A stretch of DNA of 64,000 nucleotides. Origin: Botryotinia globosa. Its lineage: Eukaryota > Ascomycota > Leotiomycetes > Helotiales > Sclerotiniaceae. The DNA is taken from assembly GCA_014898425.1 (NCBI GenBank), contig RCSZ01000005.1, positions 2,506,501 to 2,570,500 on the forward strand, read 5' to 3'. Positions 55,478 through 64,000 of this stretch are shown here, piece by piece. Below the pieces are notes generated by a model. It saw only the letters and a list, made by a program, of their open reading frames with translations, searched no databases and was not told the DNA's origin. The position numbers and the translations under genes are program-made. Numbering within the stretch: the first letter of the stretch is position 1; the number at the start of each line of letters is the position of its first letter.

Positions 55478-57028
55478 CTGAAGAGAGTGTGCAAAACATG
55501 AAAAAAAGGAAGGGCATTTGAGAACGACAATGCGGAATATAAAGAGCATAAATTTAAGACCCACAGATCGCAGAAGCAAGCATCCCGCTTTCAACACTGA
55601 ATGCGCTACTGGAGTTCGAGCTGAAACCAGACTGATAACAACATGGAAAACGACGAATTTAGAAGACCTTCGGAGCTCAAGGTCTAAGATACATAGGAAA
55701 CGAACAGCAGTGCGACTCTGAGATGCATACTCATCATAGAAGTATAAGACCAACGTCCGAGAGCCACAGCGTCGCTACGAGGTAGCCCTCCTACACCAAA
55801 CCACAAAAAGAGTCAGCTCGACAGACTCCTGCCATCGAGATTGGACAAAAATTGCCATCTACACCGCAATATATTGCGCTCGACAAGAGAAAGCTGGTGA
55901 AGAATACTTAGATACGTCAACGAGTATCTGCTCAGTACCATAGACAACCATGCACCACACAACTAGAGAGCATGTAGAGTTATTGCAATCGCATAACTTC
56001 TAAAACTACAGACGATTGTCCGAACCATTTTGAAGAAACAGATACACGGAGATAGTACAAGAGACGGATAGTGAATGATTTCTTTTCCTTCATACTATTC
56101 CCTTATGGGGATATTGAATGATAACTGGAACCCATAGGAGCCATTCAGCGCAGTCTTTTATGAGACCTAAATCCTCTTATGAGTGATATAAAAATTAGAA
56201 TAGATAGATAGCAAACAGTTTCTTCTTTTTTCATGTCCAAAAATTGCGTCAAGGAGTTTGTGGTGGCGGTGATGTATTATGGATGTATGTCATGGTCGAT
56301 GGGCACCCAAGTGGGAACCTGACTGACGTTGAGTTACTATTGGGGTAGGTACAATGACCTGGCCATCTCTAGTGGGACCTTGCTTGCCTCTAGAAATACT
56401 TCCTAACATCGAATTTCTACTAGGCTTATCTTTGAATAACCAGAATTCACGCTCCCCGCATCTTTTTGCTCAGACACACTTGCAAATTAACTTCAATAGC
56501 GAGCTCTGATCCGGATAAGAGATGAAAAGTTTTGCTCGTTGCCATTAGTTATGACACAGCATATTAAATCGGCTTTGAGATAATATTCTACCATCTTTCT
56601 CCTTCCTTACACCTCCATTCTCACCCGTTCTTCTCCATCCCTCCCCCAATTGTCCCTTTTCTTGCCTATCCGTTTTTTTCGGGTAATGGCTGCCGTTTCA
56701 CAGATCTGGATAAGCGAAATTTCACCACAAGCCACACCCAGAATGCGAATGTTGTATTGATTTCTATACTAAACTATTCGGATAGAATATCATAATAATC
56801 ATACCTTCATGCCAAACTACTCCCAAGGTATACCCAATGCTAATGCAGATCAAAACGCCATCTATGCACCAGGAAGCCCTCAAAAAAAAAACCCCCCAAT
56901 GCTAATATTTAGACATCATGATGAACGATCATCAATCCACCATCCTATACACACCCCACTATGCCTTGCAACATTTATCGCCCTTGTCTTTGCAAACTCT
57001 TGTCCGAGAGAAAAATCTATAAATCCCC
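55478..57028. other. Gene-free interval, possibly containing relic exons
   Basis: Region 55490-55950 keeps a long open minus frame (55753-55388) with no family features; it could hide upstream exons of the preceding entry. 55960-56800 shows nothing coding. A 94-codon plus frame at 56809-57093 overlaps the end of the AIM6-like gene and was not accepted. Confidence 0.55.
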
Positions 57029-58690
57029 TCACCAGACTTGTTTTGCTGCCGCTCTCAAATCATCTACATTCAAGTAATCAACTCCTTCTTTAACAAGAAC
57101 ATCCCAAACATGATTTCTTAGCCCAATCGGCCAACTTGGCAGATCCCAATATCTAGCCTTCAGTCCCCTTCTATGTGCTCCTCTAAGTTGCCCACGAATG
57201 ATCTTCATTTGTTTAGGACTTAGCCTTCCTCTCCATACCGTACCCACTGCTTTGTTAAAAGAAACAGATGCGTAATATGAGTTCAGGGGATTAAAATCAG
57301 TATCTGGTGATATACCAGACATACCCTGTCCATTATTTGGTTTCTTATGAGGAATCGGCATAGGTTTTCTCGCTGGAATCGGTATCGAGGTAGAAGTTTC
57401 TGAGATATGCTCCTCTGCCTTTTTTTTATCTTCATCTAACTCTTCTCCTAATGAATCGTCTTCAAGATTAGACCAATCTTTCATTCCCTCAGTAACATGT
57501 TTTGGTTCCCACATTGTGTCAAGTGGCGCGTCAAAAAATGCATCGCGATACGTTGAATTCTTGGTAAGGAGATCGAATGGTGTATTACCCGTTCCAACAA
57601 CAGTAATAGGTCGAGTATGTAAAGTATTATTCTCCATGTAAGAAAGCCATCCACGTTTTCGTAATGGTTCTAGTTGTTGGAGGACCCATTCCCATGTTTC
57701 TGCACCGTCAGTTTTCAAATCCACCAAAAGTGTTAGGGATTTCCCATCATCCGCATCGAAAACTCCGTGATTTGTTCCATTGTAGAAATCAGTGGTTGGA
57801 TTTTGTCGTTCGAGAATTTCGACAAGAGGGTTAATGTAAAGGGATTGAAATGTTCGATTTCGTTGTAATGATGCAGTATTATGTCCAACGTATAAATCAT
57901 TGTCAAAAAGCCAAACATCGGCCTCCACTCCTGTACATCCAGCTCTTAATGCATCGAATAATGGTACTCGTCTCCAATAGTCATTGTGCGAATGACATGG
58001 AATAGGGTTTATATCTCGTGTGAAGTCGGTTGGATACCAAGCCAAATTTTCTGTTCCTGTTCCAGATTTCCCCCAATTTTTTAAAACATCATCAATATCA
58101 TGACCCCAAAATAACGTTGCGGCCCCGAGTATAAGATTTGTGAAAAGAAGGATTGATCTAAGAGGTATTAGTACTAAATTCCTAAGCATAGGGAATGTTT
58201 AAAAAACTCACAATATTCCTAGACCACTTATCCCCCCAAAGACGAAATAATTGAATATTCCATTCTTTCTCGTTTGCCGTCTGGTCGTTTTATGTAAACC
58301 CGTCAATAATCCATCACCAACATCTGAAGCTGTGTCTGTATTGAAATCTTCAAATGCTTCATGTTCATCAAATGATGATTTCCTCCTACTCTTTAAAGTC
58401 ATCTTATTTAACCAACATCTCGCCCTACTCGCCCTACTCGTCTGATTCGAATTCCTCGGTCTTGATGTGAATTCATCTCGAAGAGTCGGTGTATCCGAAT
58501 ATTCGAAAGAATCTGCTGGTTTCCTTGATTTCTCCATTGGTGAACTAGAACGAGTTAAGAAACTAGATGAATGATTTGAAGCTTGGATATCGTCATCATG
58601 AGAATTCCGTATGGAACCATTTAACATTTCCGTCATTTCATCATATATGTCCGTAGCTTCGGCGCCATGACGGGATGATAAGTGGGACAT
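57029..58690 (-). CDS. aim6: AIM6-like PLC/GDPD-type phosphodiesterase, membrane-anchored, 535 aa
   Basis: Family of PLC-like phosphodiesterase TIM barrels named after yeast Altered Inheritance of Mitochondria 6; substrate unknown. Exons 58690-58212 and 58157-57029, with a 54-nt intron containing TACTAAT. The first 145 residues are Ser/Arg/Asp-rich and cytosolic-like. One membrane segment follows at about 147-180 (NYFVFGGISGLGIL, LLFTNLILGAATLFW). The barrel begins with CHSHNDYWRRVPLFDALRAG, then GVEADVWLFDNDLYVGHN (about 210-250), giving the His, Glu-x-Asp and His residues expected at the active site. LLVDLKTDGAETWEWV and the C-terminal RGLKARYWDLPSWP and GVDYLNVDDL complete it. An Asp/Glu/Pro-rich insert (about 395-455) interrupts the barrel. 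The start is the first ATG. Confidence 0.9.
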
Positions 58691-60109
58691 GTTTTTTTCC
58701 CCCGTGTTGATAGTCTTATCGAAGAAAGTTGAGACACTTGGCAGGGTTTTTCAGTCCAGTATAAATAGAAATGTTTAAAACAATTCCAATTCGAATCGAA
58801 GAGTTCCCTTTAATACTTGACGTTGAATACGAAAACAGTCGTCGTTTGAGTCTGGATAATTGCTTGGACCAAGTTTTGAAGGACAATTATGAGGTATTAA
58901 ATACTTGAGACAATTTTACTCTTTTGGTGTAGATTCAAAGCGTCCTCTAGACCCCAGGTTCCGTGCATGCGCTTGTTGGAGGGAAATATCGAAATGTCAC
59001 TGCTGACTGATCAAACAGCAGGACGAGGCGATGAAGGAGAGCTCGTATTATAGTTGGCGTTGGAGTGTTTCCGTATATGTAAAACAGTCAATTGACATTT
59101 GGTCTAGTGTAGTTGTTGGCAACGGTAGGGCAGGTAGGAATTTTAGGATGAGGATTTGGATGAGACTGAAGCTTTCTGATTGGGAAGTTCGTATGTGGTT
59201 GTAGAAAATACCCGCAGCTGCGTTATATCGCATGATTCAGGAGAAAGTTAAAGGACCATGCTTGTCAGGGAGAGGGAGAGGAAAAGACTTATGTATTAGG
59301 GAATGAATGTCCTAATATGAAGAATTTAACATGGGAAAATTAAAAAAACATCAAGGAATGACTTACTATCTTCAATTGTGACTTGACTTGCTCGAACCAA
59401 ATGATTCTAGAAACATGTTTTGTATGGTCGGTCACCTTGTAGTAAGACTGTAAGACTGTAAGTCTGTAAGACATATATCCCCGGACATGATTCTGCTTTC
59501 GGTCACATGTCCAAGCATTTCCAACGAAGTACTCTGGATAGATTAAGCACACCTTTCGACGCCTTCATCTCATATGCCATTGGATTTCAATCTTGCCCCA
59601 TGGATGAAACAAATGGATCTAGACCATCAGGGTCAATTATTGGGGAAGATCAAAGACAATCGTGCCGCGTTCGTTGGGCACGTGTTAAAAGCCACCATTA
59701 AGAATGTCCCGTCTCAAAGAGGTGGCATGATACTCTGTAATCCTACATGGTAAAATATTATGTAAGTTCATTTAAACGAGGTGATTATATATAGGTAATA
59801 CCGTAGATATATATATATCATAAAGTTTATTGGTGTTTTAATTTATTATTCATTCGTATTTGATTTGACAATGCGATTTCTCTTAATTTGAGTGGCTATT
59901 ATGCGTGGGAGAGGAGATCTTAGTCTAGAATTGTGCAATGGATAATTACCTAGGTAGGTATCAATGATGCCAAGCTAAGGAGCTCACCGCCCAAGACCTC
60001 ATTGCAGAAAAACTTAATTTCCATAATCTCTCTGCGCAAATCTGGATCACTACAGATTTTCAAGGACAACGACAATACTATATTAGGTACTTTCCATCAC
60101 TTGGAAAAC
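58691..60109. other. Divergent gene-free interval
   Basis: Promoter regions of the AIM6-like gene and the Lys-rich gene. Holds a GTAAGACT repeat (about 59441-59470), a TATATA run near 59809-59818 and an ACCTAGGTAGGTA palindrome near 59948. A 64-codon frame at 59507-59701 was not accepted. Confidence 0.65.
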
Positions 60110-61142
60110 ATGCCGCATAAACATACACGTAAAGGGGGGGATGATAAATCTACGTACGAGTTCTCCAATTAAAATACTTCATCACATTCAATTACTAACC
60201 CAATGTTTCAATAGTATTAACCTACCACCCACTACTATCGCAAAACCTCTACCTGTTTCTAAATCCAGCAATGCCAACGGAATCTTTACCAGCGAACTAA
60301 ATCCTACGCGCAAAAACAAAAAGAGAAAGAGAAATACCAATGCGGACGATGACACACCGAAAGCATTTGCAAGGCTCATGGCCTTTAAATCCGGACAGAA
60401 ATTACCCAAAGGATTAGATGATGGACTGAGGAAACCAAAAGCCAAAAAGGCGAAGAATAACGACGACGATTCGGAAAAGCAGAATGTATCACCACCAAAG
60501 AAAGAAGAGTCAGCCATGGAAATTCCCAAAATTCGACCTGGAGAAAAGATGTCGGAGTTCTCAGCAAGAGTTGATGCGGCATTACCTGTTGGAGGGTTGA
60601 TTCATAAAAGCGCTAAAGGTGGTAAAGATCCATTGGGTCTCAAACAGGGACGTACCAAGACGGAGAAGAAGATGCATCGAATGTATGATGAATGGAGAGA
60701 AGAAGAGAGAAAGATTCAAGAGAAACGACAAGAAGCGGCAGAATTGAGGGAGGAGGATGATATGGAGATGGATGGAGAAGGGCAAATGCAGTGGAAGTCC
60801 GACATAAACACAGATGGAAAGACAGGCAAGAATAAAAAGAAAAAGAAGAAGGTTCTGGGAGAAATTGATGATGGGAATGATGATCCTTGGGCGATAATCG
60901 CGAAGAATAGAGGTGAGGTGAAAGCTGGGTTGAATGATGTGGTACAGGCTCCGCCAACTTTCACCAAAGTTCCTAAAGCTAAGTTTAAGGAGCTTCAAGG
61001 AGCCAAGGTAGAAGTTTCAGATGTACCCAAAGCAGCCGGAAGTTTAAGAAGAAGAGAAGAATTGGGTGAGGAGAGGAAGAATATCGTTGAATCATATAGA
61101 CAAATGATGAAGGATCACAAGGACAAAGTCAAGTCACAATGA
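60110..61142 (+). CDS. Lys/Glu-rich, probably nuclear or nucleolar protein, 323 aa
   Basis: Exon 1 (60110-60153) encodes MPHKHTRKGGDDKS. A 61-nt intron with a perfect TACTAAC branch site follows, then exon 2 (60215-61142). The protein is highly charged, with basic clusters (RKNKKRKRN, RKPKAKKAKN, NKKKKKK) that look like nuclear/nucleolar signals. A conserved-looking block KIRPGEKMSEFSARVDAALP lies near residues 128-147. A helical LGLKQGRTKTEKKMHRMYDE stretch with coiled-coil character follows near 165-215, then a short ordered C-terminus (LGEERKNIVESYRQMMKDHK). Layout resembles fungal ribosome-biogenesis-type accessory proteins such as the CCDC137 group, but I cannot assign a name. The upstream ATG was chosen over ATG 60141, which falls inside the intron's 5' side. 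Confidence 0.82.
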
Positions 61143-61558
61143 CATGCTTGAATGGAACACCTCCAATTTACTTCAAGACAATAAGAAATACGAACCCTTT
61201 TAATCTACTCGTTGAGAAACTTATTAGGAACATTGAATGACCCCCGAATACTTTCATTTATCAAACCAAGTAATTTTCATCAGCCTTGCTCGTCATTCCA
61301 ATTAATCTATACACTTGGAGGTCATAGCCTTATCAAGATTCACTTTGACCAATCATTGATTTGACTAGTGCATGCACCAAGGCTACCAAAAACCCCGCAA
61401 CACCATTCCTACCTACCCGCTTAAAATTTTAAGCTTCCAAGCCTTCATCGCAGATTTATCAATTGTCTTTCAATTCACATGTCGCAAAAATATAAACATT
61501 GTACAGATACAACTTCAACTTTTACAACCTCAATATTTGATAAATTTCTATTGCTTCT
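61143..61558. other. Intergenic interval
   Basis: 3' side of the Lys-rich gene and promoter side of the AT-hook gene; AT-rich with nothing else seen. Confidence 0.6.
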
Positions 61559-61958
61559 ATCAATTGTATTTGCGTTCAATTCATAAGACAATGCGAGTTG
61601 ATAAATCTTCACAATCCCCAAAGGAAAAGAGGAAGTAATGGATTGGTTTTATCAATTCGTGAAGAGCTTAGGAGAGCAGGGTGAGTCAAATTTTATATTC
61701 AAAATCTTTTCAGCCTTGTCAAAATTTATTCCATTAATCCTTCTATTGGATGTTGTGTGACTGGGGTCATCGATATTCACGGCTTCCTTCATGAGCAGAC
61801 TTGTTTCAACAAAAATGTTACGATGGTCCAGTGGTCTGTAGTCGCATTTGAGAGAGCGGGGCACTTTTTCATCATTTTTTGGAGTTTCTCGCGAATGTGA
61901 TGTGATAGTCCATCACGTGTGACCGACCACGAAGATCACCCGCCTCTGTCTATCATAG

Positions 61959-64000
61959 GGAGAGAGACTTCGCAAGGTTGAGATCATAGCTGATGGAAAA
62001 TTCCTAGGAATCGCTATACAAAGTCTTTCTGAGAAGTTTGATGAAAATTTCCGGGAAGAAATTGTTGCCAATGAGCAAATCAAAGATGAGGTCTGGCAAG
62101 ACTTTATCAAGCGGGATGACGTTAGGATAGAGGGTTCCGAGGAAGAGGTTGGCGTAATGAAGAGTTTGGAGTTGAGTGATACAGTAGCTCTGGGCTATGG
62201 TGTCAGAAAGGTTGTGGTCCGAGGAGAGCCAATTGATGTTGAAATGATCGATACCGCCTTGGAGGAACTCGGCGAGAAGGATTCGGAAAAGAGGGTAGCG
62301 AGTAGAAACGAAAGGCCTACTGGCTCAATAGCTTTAATCGACCCTTCCAGACCAATCATTCTAGATAGAACAACGCCGATACAGCGAGCACGAGAGCCAA
62401 TCGAGCAACTTACCACTGTCAGTAATGATTCATCAACAAAAGCAGTCCCTGGCTCAGTCATTCCGGATGTGACAACTCCGATGCAGCAATCACCAGAACC
62501 ACAAGAACAATTGGGTTCAATCCCGAACGGATCATTTACAAAGGCAGCACCTTCCTCTGAGCCGATGTCTGGTAATAAGAAGTCTTACAAGATTGCAGAC
62601 GATCCACGAGGTACGCAAGGTTCGCAAAGAAGATTGCAAAGTCTTTTGAATGCAGCACGCGTCGAGGCTGACGGGTTTCACACTCCTAAAATTTCCCCTC
62701 TTTCAAATAACAATGAACCGAAGGCTGCCGAAAGTAATGGGCATCCTCCAGCCAAAAGTACTCATACGCCAACACCTGAGATCGATAATTCGTCAGAGAT
62801 CAATGCAGATACTATCGTCGTAGACTCTAATCTTGTACGTCCAGATGCGTCGGAAAAAGCCTCAAATGCTGCCGCCACAACCAGCGATAAGCAACGCGAT
62901 GCAGTACACATAAGTATCCCAAAACATCCAATAAAAATACATTCGTCAAGAAATGGTCAATCTGCACCTATAGTTGGATATCAATACCATTCTCCACAAT
63001 CAAACGCCCCTAGTAAAGGTGTCCAACAGACATCTCCAATTGAGGATGCTGCAGATGACATTGATTATTTTGCGCGGGAAGTAACTCGTCATGGACCTGT
63101 ACCGGGACAACGGAAGCGGGGCCGTCCGAAAGGTACAGCTCGTCAAGCCACCCCTAGCGGTTCAGCAATAGAAACCGGTTCTCCGAAGGATCCTGCATCT
63201 ATGAGCTTCTCGTCACTCGCCGAGCTGGAATCATTCTCAACTCCAAAACTTGCTCCCAAAAAACGTGGTCGTCCTAAAGGATCTACAGTCAAACGCCAAG
63301 AAATTTCTAGTGAGTCGCGCTCAGAGATAACCTCTGAAGATGCAGCCGATACGGGACTTCAAATTTCAGAATCGGGACTCCGTACATCTCTTAGACAACC
63401 AAAACCCAGAAAATTCTTTACTCCCACTCAAACAGCATCGCCAGAGCCTGAGCCTGCGGTTGTCGAAAATCCCGGAAAATCTGAGGCTTCCCCTACACCG
63501 TCAAAATCTAAGCCCCACAGAAGGCACCGTGAACCAATCTTCACCTCATATGAGGATCTGTTAAGGGAAGAAGATGATAAGAAGCGCAAAGCTGGAACCG
63601 ATGGCGTATATATAAATCCTCTTGATTCTAAAGAAGGAAGATCGCTGGCTCGAAAAAAGACGTTTGTTGTATTGATAAAATCCGCAAAACTTCGTGACCC
63701 TGATTTATTGGAGAATAGAAAGGGAACATGGATTGAGGTACTTGCTGAGAGAAGAAAAGCTTTGCAATCTATGGCTGAGTCGGAAGCCGCAAAGATTGTC
63801 GCTGCCACTGAAGAGGAAAAGCCTAAAAAAAGAAAGAGAGATGAGAAATCCGAAACAGAGAATTCAAAGCGCCCAAGGACATCAGACACCGAACCACAAA
63901 AGTCAATGGAATTACCTGGTGCTGAAATTGAAAAATCTTTAGATGCGCCCATTTCTGGACCTGAAATTCCCCCAGAGGCGCCCCGTGCTGTGACAGCAAA
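61959..64000 (+). CDS. AT-hook DNA-binding protein, incomplete at both ends
   Basis: An uninterrupted plus-strand frame runs from a TATCATAG acceptor (exon start 61959) to the window edge, at least 680 codons. The first part (GERLRKVEIIADGKFLGIAI) may be a small folded or coiled region. Most of the rest is Ser/Pro/Glu-rich and disordered. Two AT-hooks are clear: KRGRPKGTARQ (about 63114-63150) and KKRGRPKGSTVKR (about 63259-63297). A Lys-rich KKRKRDEK signal follows near 63825. AT-hooks bind the minor groove of AT-rich DNA, so a chromatin role is likely. The 5' exons are unresolved. A short frame with ATG at 61590 (MRVDKSSQSPKEKRK), and another stretch ending at a GTGAGT donor near 61680, are candidates; the intron would then be about 280 nt. 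The 3' end lies outside the window. Confidence 0.72.

Overview
This window looks like nuclear DNA of a filamentous ascomycete (Pezizomycotina). Genes are compact and on both strands. Their introns are mostly 46-90 nt with GT...AG ends and CTAAC/CTAAT-like branch sites. Intergenic DNA is AT-leaning and full of microsatellites. Two genes narrow the lineage. There is a nuclear gene for the 51-kDa subunit of mitochondrial complex I, which Saccharomyces lacks. There is also a hac1-type bZIP gene with a 20-nt unconventional intron, as known from Aspergillus and Trichoderma. I favour Leotiomycetes, possibly Botrytis/Sclerotinia, but that is a general impression and was not searched.

Layout. 0-5 kb: 5' part of a UDP-galactose-type nucleotide-sugar transporter (-), a repeat-rich gap, and a 747-aa disordered protein (-) whose stop abuts a 16-bp minisatellite. 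9-17.6 kb: hop1 (meiotic HORMA/PHD protein, -) and cdc4 (F-box/WD40, +), divergent across 3 kb. 19-23 kb: a four-TM protein (-) and the Hsp90 co-chaperone aha1 (+). 24.8-27.7 kb: a small membrane-protein gene split by a 358-bp PIF/Harbinger-like MITE, then a disordered Ser/Gly protein. 28.4-30.2 kb: hac1 (-), the unfolded-protein-response transcription factor. 30.2-37.4 kb: gene-poor and satellite-rich. 37.4-51 kb is the dense housekeeping block: U-box cyclophilin cyp8 (+), TFIIE-beta (-), the 2060-aa nuclear-basket protein Mlp1/TPR (+), dynactin p27 (-), and complex I 51 kDa (+). 51.6-53.3 kb: a PEX11-family gene (+) with unusually long introns. 53.3-56.8 kb: AT-rich DNA with two incomplete or decayed minus-strand genes around a (GATATTATT)n array. 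57-64 kb: an AIM6-like phosphodiesterase (-), a Lys-rich probably nuclear protein (+), and an AT-hook protein that runs off the end (+).

The genes do not form a pathway cluster; this is ordinary core-genome territory. The strongest observations are the MITE inside an otherwise perfectly rejoinable exon, the hac1 hairpins with exact 20-nt spacing and long dual-frame coding, and the in-frame TAG in hop1. All exon boundaries were read by eye from splice signals, frame continuity and family resemblance. No alignment, RNA or database evidence was used.
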